Below are positions 7,916 to 15,851 of a stretch of 64,000 bases of DNA, in pieces. The notes beneath the pieces were generated by a model. That model made no database searches. It worked only from the letters and a program-made list of their open reading frames with translations, and was not told where the DNA came from. Origin of the DNA: Acidianus brierleyi (GTDB taxonomy: Archaea; Thermoproteota; Thermoprotei_A; Sulfolobales; Sulfolobaceae); assembly GCF_003201835.2 (NCBI RefSeq), contig NZ_CP029289.2, forward strand, positions 744,001-808,000, read 5' to 3'. Positions within the stretch are counted from its first letter, which is position 1. Every line of letters begins with the position of its first letter. The translations under genes were made by a program, and so were the position numbers.

Positions 7916-8203
7916 TCAGAAATTTTTAATAGTTTCGTAATTATGGTCTATAAAATCCTTCAACTCCACGTGGTCTTCTTCTATATTTTTCAACATTTCC
8001 TCAAAGGATATATTTCCATTTTTAGAGTATTCTGTAATTAATTCTGATATAACTGAAGACAATTTTGTCTTGTCCACTTTTATCTTTTTTGTTTTAATCT
8101 CTTCTATTAACTGATTAACAAAAGGCTTATATTTAAACGCTAACATATTGAAATTTCTAGCCTTTCTAAAGGGAAGTTCCCCATTATCGTAAATTTTTAC
8201 CAT
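7916..8203 (-). CDS. Hypothetical protein, probably 5'-truncated
   Basis: A 95-residue charged helical protein of unknown family. The frame stays open upstream of the ATG (8203) to about 8290 and encodes FNVPHPVDFTEIRRLEDID and a helical SWLKSKEG stretch with no start codon, so the present ORF looks like the 3' part of a longer gene. The upstream DNA is replaced at about 8291 by a fragment of an unrelated gene on the other strand. I therefore suspect a rearrangement that removed the start. Function cannot be assigned. Confidence 0.4.
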   Translation of the reverse strand: MVKIYDNGELPFRKARNFNMLAFKYKPFVNQLIEEIKTKKIKVDKTKLSSVISELITEYSKNGNISFEEMLKNIEEDHVELKDFIDHNYETIKNF

Positions 8204-8291
8204 TATTCCCTCCTTACTTTTCAGCCAAGATAATATCCTCTTCGAATCTATATCTTCTAGCCTTCTAATCTCCGTAAAATCTACAGGATGA

Positions 8292-8402
8292 GGAACGTTA
8301 AAACAGCTAATAAGGTACGGTTACGTTGAAAGGGAGGATAGAGGTATCTACAAGATAATAGATCCAATGGTTACATATTACTTAAGTGCTAGAGGAAAGT
8401 GA
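8292..8402 (+). pseudogene. C-terminal fragment of an archaeal ATPase
   Basis: The frame encodes LKQLIRYGYVERED and YKIIDPMVTYYLSARGK to a stop at 8402. The winged-helix ending with DPMVTYYL is typical of the C-terminus of archaeal AAA ATPases of the archaeo_ATPase type. No ATPase domain precedes it. It abuts the truncated minus-strand gene at 7916-8290, indicating a recombination joint near 8291. Confidence 0.5.
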
Positions 8403-8597
8403 ACTTGTATGTCTAATTATTTCTTATAATTTAGATTATTTTCAAATATCTTATATTCTCAAATAATTTTACAAAAAATAATATTTATATGACATTCCTA
8501 TCTTTTACTATTATAAATAATAAGACTTTTCGTCCTTAATATTAAAATTTTGTAAATATAGATCATTATATCTAAACACGAAAGAAGTAATAGAAAT

Positions 8598-9770
8598 TTA
8601 GCTGAATATTGCCTTAAGATTCTGCGGATCGTAGAGCTTTCCTTTTCTTACAACATAAACAACATTTTCTGGATTTAGATCATCCGCATTCCTAATTTTT
8701 CTGAACATAACTAAATTTGCCTCATATCCTTCTGCTATTCTTCCCATTTTCAGACCTAAACAGTCAGCAGCTATAGACGTTGCTGATGCTAATGCTTTAT
8801 CTAAACTCATAAATCTGGATAAGAGCACTATTTCCTTATAATTATCTCCATGTCTTCTCTCGGGAGATCCTACGTAATCAGTACCGGCAACTATTTTTAA
8901 TCCTTTCTCTACTGCAATCTTAACATCTTCATTAAGGTGCTTATCTATCAATTCTTTTCTTTTAACTGCAACTTCTTCGTCCAATTCCCTAATTTTTATT
9001 TCCTTAGAATATGTAGCTAAAGTAGGAACGTAAAAAATTCCTTTCCTCTTTATTTCCTCAGCTAGTTCTTCAGTTAAACCCAGACCATGTTCTATTGAAT
9101 CTACTCCTCCTTCTATGGAGTTTGCTATGGCTTCTTCACCATATGCATGAGATGCTACCTTTAATCCAGATCTATGTGCCTCATCAACTATAGCCTTAAT
9201 GTCCTCAACTGTTAAGGCAGGTTTCGGATATCCTCTTTGTGAGAAAGCTCCAGATGAGTAAATTTTAATTACTTCAGCTCCTTGTCTCATTGCCAATCTA
9301 ACTGCCTTTCTACATTCCCACGGAGAATCGCAGTAAAAGGAATATGAAAGCCTCTGGGCCATATCAAGGGGCAAATCCGTAGGATCATCGTTTCCTCCTG
9401 TCTCTGCTATAGAATATCCAGAAGCTATTATTCTAGGTCCAGGAATATAACCTTCTTTTTCTGCTTTGCTTAAGAAAATAGCTGATTTACTTCCTAGATC
9501 CCTGACCGCCGTGAATCCTGAGGCTAGAAGATTTATCATATCTTTAAAACTTCTTGCTACAGAAAGACCTTCTGGAGTAAGATTCCAAGAAATTAAATTA
9601 TCTTCTTTTACTCCAAAAAAATGAATATGTGCATCTATTAGGCCAGGAAGGATTATTCCTTTACTTTCTTCTTCTTGATCTCTTATTTCTTTTATCTTAT
9701 TTTCTTCTATTACTATACTTTTTGTACCTATAAATTTCTCCCCATCAAATACTTCTCCCGTAAGGATCAT
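8598..9770 (-). CDS. Amidohydrolase family protein
   Basis: A 390-residue metal-dependent hydrolase with an imidazolonepropionase/prolidase-like fold (COG1228 type). The binuclear metal-site residues are in order: His48 and His50 (DAHIHFF), Lys169 (EVIKIYSSG, candidate carboxylated lysine), His208 (ASHAYG), His228 (SIEHG) and Asp298 (AGTDYVG). The N- and C-terminal strands form the usual small composite beta domain. It is a cytoplasmic enzyme; cyclic amide or Xaa-Pro dipeptide cleavage are family possibilities. It stands alone, without operon partners, so substrate stays open. Confidence 0.8.
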   Translation of the reverse strand: MILTGEVFDGEKFIGTKSIVIEENKIKEIRDQEEESKGIILPGLIDAHIHFFGVKEDNLISWNLTPEGLSVARSFKDMINLLASGFTAVRDLGSKSAIFLSKAEKEGYIPGPRIIASGYSIAETGGNDDPTDLPLDMAQRLSYSFYCDSPWECRKAVRLAMRQGAEVIKIYSSGAFSQRGYPKPALTVEDIKAIVDEAHRSGLKVASHAYGEEAIANSIEGGVDSIEHGLGLTEELAEEIKRKGIFYVPTLATYSKEIKIRELDEEVAVKRKELIDKHLNEDVKIAVEKGLKIVAGTDYVGSPERRHGDNYKEIVLLSRFMSLDKALASATSIAADCLGLKMGRIAEGYEANLVMFRKIRNADDLNPENVVYVVRKGKLYDPQNLKAIFS

Positions 9771-9815
9771 AAGGAGAAGAAAGAGAACTAGATAAAATTT
9801 CTAACTTCAAACTCA

Positions 9816-9872
9816 TTTATCTTAACGGAAGTTAAAGAGGCGGAAGACCCCATCCGTGAGGATGGAGATGAA
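9816..9872 (+). repeat. Left-end copy of the IS605-like repeat, unoccupied
   Basis: It starts TTTATCTTAACGGAAG and contains GGCGGAAGACCCCATCCGTG followed by the complementary GGATGGAG, giving a short stem. The same unit occurs at 11171 and 21041, where an IS110 element splits it, and at 31585. Here no IS110 is present, so this is either an empty target or a deleted derivative. The right end (GTTCAC) is missing. Confidence 0.6.
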
Positions 9873-9888
9873 GAGCTCCATTATATAC

Positions 9889-9945
9889 TTCTTTTTCAAA
9901 TTTTCCAATTTCACTTTCTGGTCAATTAGCACTTGTTTTATTTAT
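9889..9945 (-). pseudogene. 5' remnant of an AAA_14-type ATPase gene
   Basis: Minus-strand reading gives IKQVLIDQKVKLENLKKK, matching the start of the intact ATPase at 15852-17063 (IKQVLVDQKARLERKFEKEK). The upstream AT-rich promoter and the CTTAT...ATAAG palindrome (9972-9993) are also kept. Everything after about codon 20 is lost next to the IS605-like repeat at 9816, which suggests that the insertion or a later deletion removed the gene body. Confidence 0.6.
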
Positions 9946-9971
9946 ATATTAATTCCTTAACTTTTTATAAA

Positions 9972-9993
9972 CTTATGCGGTATAGTTAATAAG
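9972..9993. promoter_or_regulatory. Palindromic motif before the AAA_14 remnant
   Basis: A 22-base unit beginning CTTATGCGG and ending TTAATAAG, with CTTAT/ATAAG arms. Two versions of the same unit lie before the intact AAA_14 ATPase (17093-17114 and 17127-17148). Conservation in front of a dead gene copy shows it belonged to the promoter region of this family. Confidence 0.4.
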
Positions 9994-10112
9994 TTTATTA
10001 TTAATCTTACGCTATAAATGTATAAAATGACATAATAAAAAAACTGAATAATGTATATAATTAAAAGCAATTTATATCTAAATAAGGTTAAAAACGAATA
10101 ATGAAGCGTGGA

Positions 10113-10457
10113 TTATAGAAATTCCTTTATATCTACAAATCCCTTATTCTTCTTCCAAAATAATTTCTTCTCTTTTATTCTATTCTTTTCGTCTTCGTCT
10201 AATACTATATAATCTACATTTCCTTTTATGTATTTACTTACCATATACATCCTATCAAATACGTTCATTTCCTTTATGCCCTTGAAAACGAAGATAACAT
10301 CTATATCACTAGTATCTAAATAATTTCCTTTAGCTCTAGAGCCAAAGATATAAACTTCGTCTAACTGCTGGAAGTCCTTAGCCATTTCTTCCACTATCTC
10401 CTTTACTAGATTTATTATCTTTATTTGGCTCTCTATTGCAGATTTTCCTTTACCCAT
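10113..10457 (-). CDS. MNT-type nucleotidyltransferase (antitoxin)
   Basis: A 114-residue minimal nucleotidyltransferase. The catalytic motif is IFGSRAKGNY followed by SDIDVIFVF (GS-x-DxD pattern) and a later Asp in NVDYIVLD. It overlaps the upstream HEPN gene by 25 bases, the standard HEPN/MNT toxin-antitoxin arrangement, in which the MNT partner can AMPylate and silence the HEPN RNase. A second pair lies at 24717-25470. The role in this organism is inferred from the family. Confidence 0.8.
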   Translation of the reverse strand: MGKGKSAIESQIKIINLVKEIVEEMAKDFQQLDEVYIFGSRAKGNYLDTSDIDVIFVFKGIKEMNVFDRMYMVSKYIKGNVDYIVLDEDEKNRIKEKKLFWKKNKGFVDIKEFL

Positions 10458-10819
10458 TCAACCACCTCTTTTGCTCTATTATAAAGGTCCTCAGAAATTG
10501 ATTTACTATATTGCTTAAAAGGAACTCCATTTGCAGCCTCTGGATATCTTGAAATTATAAAATGAGGAGAAAGAACCATTAGATTCTCTTTAATATTTGT
10601 TGGTACAGTAACTCCTTCCTTCTCTATCATTTCAATAAGCTCAATAAGTGAATGCGTCTTGCCAGGATCTTTTCCAAGATAAATTATAATGGACTTTAAT
10701 GATTTCTCTACCGCTTGCTGAGAATAGAAGGCAGAAGCGTAATATTTCCCATTAGTTAAAAGAACTTTTGCAGTATCGAGATCTTCCAAAGCTTGCTCTA
10801 TCCATTCCTTATAGTTCAT
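10433..10819 (-). CDS. HEPN domain protein (toxin)
   Basis: A 128-residue helical HEPN protein. Conserved features are the first helix WIEQALEDLDTAKVLL, the FYSQQAVEKSLKSII helix, a THSLIELI segment and the ISRYPEAANG motif before the last helices. It precedes and overlaps the MNT gene, so the two form a toxin-antitoxin type module. HEPN partners of MNT proteins are commonly RNases. It is flanked by IS-derived DNA on both sides, in keeping with an accessory module. Confidence 0.8.
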   Translation of the reverse strand: MNYKEWIEQALEDLDTAKVLLTNGKYYASAFYSQQAVEKSLKSIIIYLGKDPGKTHSLIELIEMIEKEGVTVPTNIKENLMVLSPHFIISRYPEAANGVPFKQYSKSISEDLYNRAKEVVEWVKENLQ

Positions 10820-11102
10820 TAAACTGAATATTTGAAATATAACTCATATATCTTTTGTCCTTTTTAGTTACTCTTCAAGTATTTGTTTATTATTTATGGG
10901 GTAGTATTTTACGTTAGTTGTTTCATAAAGTTCTTAGTCATTTAAATAGCGTAAAATAGGGTGAAAACTTATTGGAAATACACGGTTTTTCTTCCATTTA
11001 AACTTTTTAATATTTTCTACCTCTTGGTAAATTCTTTTCATCAATCTAGATAGTATCTTTAGTTCCAAAGAAGTTAAAGTTTTAGAGATTAATAATAAAT
11101 TA

Positions 11103-11170
11103 TGTTTGACGAAATGATTAAGGCTGAAAAAGAGGCTAGGGAAATTAGGAGGAGTACTGCTAATTGGAGT
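11103..11170 (+). pseudogene. Radical SAM gene, 5' piece cut off by an insertion
   Basis: The segment reads FDEMIKAEKEAREI and, after a one-base frame slip near 11145, GGVLLIG up to position 11170. Joining 11170 directly to 13889 continues in frame as IGVVTNGYLLDF, a classic radical SAM strand motif. The intervening 2.7 kb is therefore a stack of insertions. I find no CX3CX2C region upstream, so the N-terminal part has been lost. Confidence 0.6.
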
Positions 11171-11185
11171 TTTATCTTAACAAGG

Positions 11186-12377
11186 GCGTTCAGTAATAAA
11201 TATTTCGGTTGAACTTCAAGCATAATGTCAACTAAGATTGCCACGTGTACCTTTCAATCCACGTGGCGATTTGGGGAGGATCACTTAGGCTCATAAGGCT
11301 TATTATTATACCAAACACTCCAAACTATTCTAGCCAATTTCCTGGCTAAAGCAGTGTACAACTTCTTTCCCTTCAACTTTTCCTTATGGTTCTCGTAAAA
11401 TTCTAGTAATGTAGGATTACGAGAGTAATTCATCTCAGCGAGGAAGTAGAACAAGCTGCGCAAGTACTTATTACCCTTCTTCGATATTCCCTTACTTACA
11501 GTAGCTTTACCGCTCCTCTCAACTATTGGGTCTAAACCACAGTAGGCTACGAAGGACTCAGGGTTAGGAAAGCGTTTAATGTCTCCAACAATGCCTATTA
11601 TTATTCCCGAAGAAAGTTTTCCTATTCCCGGTATAGTTAATAGAACGTGATTTTCAGACTGTAATTGTATCATTTTCTCTACTTCTTTTATTTTCTCGCT
11701 TGTTTCCAGTAGTGCTTTAGATAATACTTCGATTTCTTCAAGTACGATCTTTGTGTACTCTAAGTTGTATAATTGTATTTTGAAGTTTCCTTTAGAGAAT
11801 TCTTCAATTTCCTTGCTTATTTTTTCCTCGTCACTTAGGAATAGTGCTCTTTTTACCCTGTTCTTGTACTTTACTTCAAGGTCTTTTAGGAAGACGTATA
11901 GTGTTACTAGTTCTTTCAATGGGTTGTAGTTGTACTCCTTTGCCTTGTTTGCCATGTTTATTAGTTTTTGTAGTAAAAATCTGTTTTCTTTCCTCTCAAG
12001 TCCTTCTCCTTCCATAGTTTTGGCTTACTTGTAGTATCTTGATCCCTTTTTCCTTGAAGTATTGACATGGTTTTATTGAGTATGCTCCTGTCGGTTCGAC
12101 CACTATTGTGTTTAGTTTCACTTTTAGTATTTCTTCATAACCCTTCTTGTTGTTCTCGTAGACCCTCCCCTCACTCGTTACTAGATGATCTTTTGATATG
12201 TCTATTCCTAGGATCCCTACCTCTTTATCACACCTATATCCGTGCATATTATCACAATGTTCAGTCCGATGGTAGGGGTTTGTCACGCCCCCGTTCGAAG
12301 ACTTTGCTTCAGTCAAAGGGTCGACCATGTTTCCCAGTTGGAGAGTATTACTCTCCCCAACTAATTAATCTATATAG
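11186..12377 (-). mobile_element. IS110-family element, copy A
   Basis: About 1.19 kb, a size comparable to the named Sulfolobus IS110-family element ISC1190, though identity to it was not checked. It is inserted between AAGG and GGTTCAA of the IS605-like left end. No terminal inverted repeats or clear target duplication are visible, as expected for IS110. Non-coding ends carry two stems: 11241-11266 (CCACGTG arms) downstream of the gene and 12337-12361 (GTTGGAGAGTA paired with TTACTCTCCCCAAC) upstream. The upstream end is the place where a bridge RNA would be encoded. Confidence 0.75.
11281..12328 (-). pseudogene. IS110 transposase, copy A, frameshifted
   Basis: The N-terminal DEDD RuvC-like part (GILGIDISKDH, then VVEPTGAYS) ends in one frame near 11996. 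The C-terminal Transposase_20 part (LLTIPGIGKLSSGIIIGIVG, FVAYCGLDP, KGISKKGNKYLRSL) continues in another from about 12015. A small indel near 12005 separates them, so a full recombinase would need frame correction. Together they give about 345 residues, close to a normal IS110 enzyme. Confidence 0.8.
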
Positions 12378-12424
12378 GGTTCAAAGGGGGCGGAAGACTC
12401 CATCCGTAAGGGTGGAGATGGATA

Positions 12425-12480
12425 GGCTCCATATGCTTTGCCTCTAACATGGCTAGGCGATGGCTTGAAGAGCCGAAGGA
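12425..12480. repeat. Right-end hairpin of the IS605-like element
   Basis: The unit begins GGCTCCATATGC and ends AGAGCCGAAGGA, with GGCTC/GAGCC outer and GCCT/AGGC inner arms. A near-identical unit at 33600-33654 runs directly into GTTCAC, whereas here the second IS110 begins right after GAAGGA. Confidence 0.6.
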
Positions 12481-13580
12481 ACTACTTGATTGGGGTCAAC
12501 TTGGGGGCCTTCACCACCTCCTCCCCTATACCTAGTCTTCTTAGTCTCACCCTTGTATTCCCCATCCTTGAGTACGTGATAAACTATCCTACATATCTTG
12601 TTGGCCAAGGCTAATGTAGCCTTTTTGGAATTGCTTGTCCTCTTCAACAAGGCTTGATAGAAGCCATTAAATTGGGCCGTGTTCTTAGCGGACCTTGCAA
12701 CAAGGAATAGAACGCGGGATAAGTGCTTATTCCCCTTGATGAGACCGTTGTGAAATTCGGTCTTCCCGCTCTGCTTAGTCCAGAAACTCCAGCATAAGCA
12801 GCTTGTTTCGAAGACTCAAACCTGCTCACGTCTCCAAGCTCAGCGTAAATTGTGGCTGCAGAGATTGGGCCTATTCCAAGTATCTTAGTCACTACTGCTT
12901 CCTCGGGTAGGAACTTCATTATCTCGTTCTCCACTTCCTTGATTTGTTCTTCTATAATGTTCAGTAGGTCCAGGAGTTGTTTTAGGATGAACGCTTCTAT
13001 TCTAGTTAATTTTCTTCCCAATAATTTGGAGTACTCCTTGATCTCTTCGTCAGTTAGCTTCTCCTCATTTAGTTTTCTCACTATTTCCTTTGTCTTCTTT
13101 TCGAAGGTAGCTTGTATCCTGCTGTTTCTAGAACTTTCCTTATCTCGTTCTTTACTTGTGTCTTTCTCTCTACTAGTCCTTCTCTGTGTCTTGTCATTTC
13201 TCTTAGTTCTTGCATTTCTCCCGTTGGTACGATCCTTTTACTGTGCCTGCAGCGTAGGCTATTGCGAGTCTTATGGAGTCGTTCTTGTCTGTCTTCTTGC
13301 CTAGGACTTCAACTGTTTCAGGGTTTATCACGTTTACTTTTAGTCCCTTGTCTCTCAGTACGTTGTATACGTGGTAGAAGTATACTCCTGTTGCTTCCAT
13401 TATTCCTTCTTCGTATCCTTCTAGGAATTTTATAAGTTCTTTGAGTCCTTCTTCGTTGTATTTGAATTCTCTCGTATCAGCTTCTTTTACTGTGTTGTTG
13501 TTTATTTCCATCTTGGTTGCAACAAGTCTTGATTCCCCCACATCTATTGCAAATACTTTAGGCTTTATCTTCCTTTCCAT
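12481..13580 (-). pseudogene. IS110 transposase, second type, frameshifted
   Basis: Starts MERKIKPKVFAIDVGESRL with the DEDD domain (catalytic Asp in AIDVG, Glu in GIMEATGVYFYHV, and the KTDKNDSIRLA motif). It continues in other frames with coiled-coil residues and the Transposase_20 domain (ILGIGPISAATIYAELGD, AAYAGVSG, then KATLALANKICRIVYHVLKDG). At least three indels, near 13200-13090, 12720 and 12650, break it. The remnant at 1848-2061 belongs to the same type. No functional product is expected as sequenced. Confidence 0.8.
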
Positions 13581-13881
13581 GTGTAATACTCTTTTTCTAA
13601 TTCTTGAATTTTTCTATAATAATACGCGTTATATTGTTAATTTTGTTAGGAGATAGTGTAGAGTAAGTATGAGAACGTCCCCTTAAATTTTTGCACACTC
13701 CTACTCGGGATGTTGTCCCACATGTTAGATCGCGGGGGACGTATAGCCAGCCTATCCAACGGGGTTTTATCCCCATGTTCACTTTCGGCTTGTGTTATTT
13801 TCTTGTTCTCTTTATAAAAGTTTTACTCTTGTAAAGCTTGTCTTCTTGTTTAGGAGTGTTGTTCGTGAAAATCGCCGTAGG
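13581..13881 (-). ncRNA. Candidate bridge RNA region of the second IS110
   Basis: IS110-group elements encode their bridge RNA in the non-coding end upstream of the recombinase gene. This 300-base stretch is that region here and is richer in GC than its surroundings between about 13690 and 13790. I have not folded it and cannot place the loops. It is a positional prediction only. Confidence 0.3.
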
Positions 13882-13888
13882 AGTTCAC

Positions 13889-14315
13889 GGTTACTAATGG
13901 ATATCTATTGGATTTTAAAAAGGCTGAAAAGCTTGCGGAGCTTAATGTTAATGAATTTCAAATTACATTAGACGGTAATGAAGATATTCATGACATAAGA
14001 AGGATCAATATAGGTAAAAGAGGTACTTTTAAAATAATATGGAATAACGTTAAATCTTTAATTAACTCCAATATTCCATTAAAAATATATTTACGCATTC
14101 ACTTATCTTTGGATAACATAAATTCTGTAAAGTCGTTGTTAAACAGAATAAAAAACGAAATTGGCTTTTCTAATAAATTAATAATATCATTTGCACGATT
14201 AGGGAAATATGGAAGCGATTATGATAAATACTTAAATACAGTTAATGATAGCTCATATTTTAAAGAAATAATTAATTATGCTAAAGCGCTTAATTTAAAT
14301 ATTGGTTATTGGTGA
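13889..14315 (+). pseudogene. Radical SAM gene, 3' piece
   Basis: From the insertion joint the frame reads VTNGYLLDFKKAEKLAELN and then FQITLDGNEDIHDIRR, both core radical SAM motifs of peptide- and protein-modifying families. It ends ALNLNIGYW at 14315, just where a SPASM domain with cysteines would normally begin. So the gene lacks its N-terminus (11103-11170 holds only part), is split by insertions and lacks the C-terminal domain. The next gene starts 8 bases downstream, so they formed an operon. It was probably a second peptide-modification locus. Confidence 0.7.
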
Positions 14316-14323
14316 TTTGGAAA

Positions 14324-15482
14324 ATGAAGTTTCTCGATCCTCTCAGAAATTCTAAGGCTAGAAAAGTTGTTATAGCAGAAGTCCTTTATCAAGAGACTCC
14401 TCTCATTGAAGCAGTTACAATGCTAATATATTATGTTTCTAAAGATTTACTTTTAGTTGGTGTATTAATCTCTTTACTGTCAACAGTTACTTTAACAATG
14501 CCTATTAAAGGTATTTTATTTGATAAGTATAATCCAAATTTTATAAGTAAGACGTCTAAATTATTTGCTAATACTTTTTATTTACTCGTGGCGTTGTTAT
14601 CCTTTTTATATGTGGTCTTATTCCTTGTTTCTAATTATAATATTTCTAATTTTAGGGTTAAATATTGAATCTTTAGCTGGTTTTATATTAGGAGAATGGA
14701 TGAAAGAAAATATTAATGAAGAAGATATTAATGCAGTATTTTCATTAACTTTCACATTACTAACCTTAGTTGCAACAGCTATTATGTTTCTTATAGGTTT
14801 TCTAGCAGAAATTTATGGTTTAGTCGTTATTCAAATATATCTTGTAATTTATACTATTTTACAATACAATAGATTCGCTATAATATCTACTGTGAAAATA
14901 AACAATCGTAAAGTAGAGATTAATAAGATATACTTTAGGAACGCAGTAAAAGATAATAAATTACTTCTATTAACGCTTTCTGCAGTAATATTTTATTTTA
15001 TATTTTCAGGGATGTCTACGGTTATTATAGACATTATAGGGAAAATAGGGAATTTCTTTGAAATATATGCTACTTATAGTTCAGTATCTTACTTAATAGC
15101 TTCGTTCGGAGGATACATATCTTCTCTAACATTTACCAAAAGAATTTCTAATTTATTTATTTTTCCATTAATTTACTCTGGAATAAGCTTTTTATTAGTT
15201 TACTCACCTTCTATTCTCTCTATAGGAGTTTTTACATTAGTCTCGGCATTTTCAGGAGCTGTGTTTAGTTTAAACTATTACTCTTTACTAAATATTACAG
15301 TTAAACAAGAACAGTACGGAATACAGACTGGTTTTAGCAATGCTATGACAAGTATTGGAGAATTAATTGCGCCACTATTGTTTTCCTTTACTCTAGAGTT
15401 CTCACTATTTAGCTTAGAAACTATGATCGTATTATTTGCTATATTCTCAATAGCAATACTTGTAGCCTTGTATAAATATTGA
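14324..15482 (+). pseudogene. MFS-type transporter, frameshifted
   Basis: About 385 residues of a multi-helix permease. The first part (RNSKARKVVIAEVLYQETPL to FLVSNYNISN) is in one frame to about 14640. The rest (LGLNIESLAGFILGEWMKEN to the end VALYKY) continues in a different frame. One small indel would restore a 10- to 12-helix major facilitator. The ATG at 14324 lies right behind the radical SAM fragment. It resembles the truncated permease at 23659-24636 in the middle region. Export of a modified peptide is a guess from context. Confidence 0.65.
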
Positions 15483-15490
15483 TAATAAAC

Positions 15491-15751
15491 TTAGTAAAAT
15501 TTCCTAATTATTAGAATAGCAAATGCTAAGTCATTATGAATGTGTCTTCCTGGTTCAAAGTCTAATATTACTAACGGTAGGAGGTGGAAATTCAGAGGCC
15601 TAAGAATTTTCCTTATCATTGCCTCCACAGAATATTTAAGAGAAAAATTATAGACTATATCTACTATCAAATTAGATTTAGGACAAAAGGGTAGTGTCAA
15701 ATACTCTTTCAGTAACACTTCTATAAAGTTTTTTATTAATAGAGAAAACAA
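15491..15751 (-). CDS. Unrecognised small ORF
   Basis: 86 residues with hydrophobic clusters at both ends (starting MFSLLIKNFIEVLLKEYL) and a Pro/His-containing middle. I do not recognise the family and the composition could reflect a remnant. It is convergent with the broken permease gene. Included because no other gene explains this stretch; it may not be expressed. Confidence 0.25.
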   Translation of the reverse strand: MFSLLIKNFIEVLLKEYLTLPFCPKSNLIVDIVYNFSLKYSVEAMIRKILRPLNFHLLPLVILDFEPGRHIHNDLAFAILIIRKFY

Positions 15752-15851
15752 AACTGATAATATGAAATTTTACTGGAAGTTATAGTCATCAAGGACTTTC
15801 GAATAGTTTGCTTAGTTAAGTCTCCTTTACTTAAAACTAGTGTAGAGACGC

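Larger units (their letters stand above)
12481..13881 (-). mobile_element. IS110-family element, second type
   Basis: About 1.4 kb, distinct in sequence from copies A and B. It sits between GCCGAAGGA and GAGTTCAC of the IS605-like right end; the uninterrupted form of that joint is present at 33646-33661. It has a broken transposase gene and a roughly 300-base non-coding region upstream of that gene (13581-13881). The exact ends are set from the comparison with the empty site and could shift by a few bases. Confidence 0.65.
11171..13888. mobile_element. IS605-like non-autonomous element split by two IS110 insertions
   Basis: The outer element consists of a left end (TTTATCTTAACAAGG at 11171-11185 and 12378-12424, with the CTCCATCC stem) and a right end hairpin (12425-12480) closing with GAGTTCAC at 13881-13888. 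Without the two nested IS110 copies it would be about 125 bases, with no transposase gene, like the palindrome-associated derivatives of IS200/IS605 elements. Its left end matches the TnpB element at 21041, and its last bases, GTTCAC, match that element's right end. It interrupts a radical SAM gene. Confidence 0.6.

Noticed and set aside
10934..11080. Minus-strand open stretch reading LKILSRLMKRIYQEV and FPISFHPILRYLND
   Set aside because: No start codon or promoter could be placed and it borders the radical SAM fragment; it may be a relic, but I cannot support a gene.
12067..12447. Open frame on the plus strand across the IS110 N-terminal region (repeated at 21928-22305)
   Set aside because: It is antisense to the transposase gene; the similarity between the two copies comes from the IS110 itself.
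13597..13782. 61-codon minus-strand frame upstream of the second IS110 transposase
   Set aside because: Lies in the non-coding end of the element, has no family features, and that region better fits a bridge RNA.
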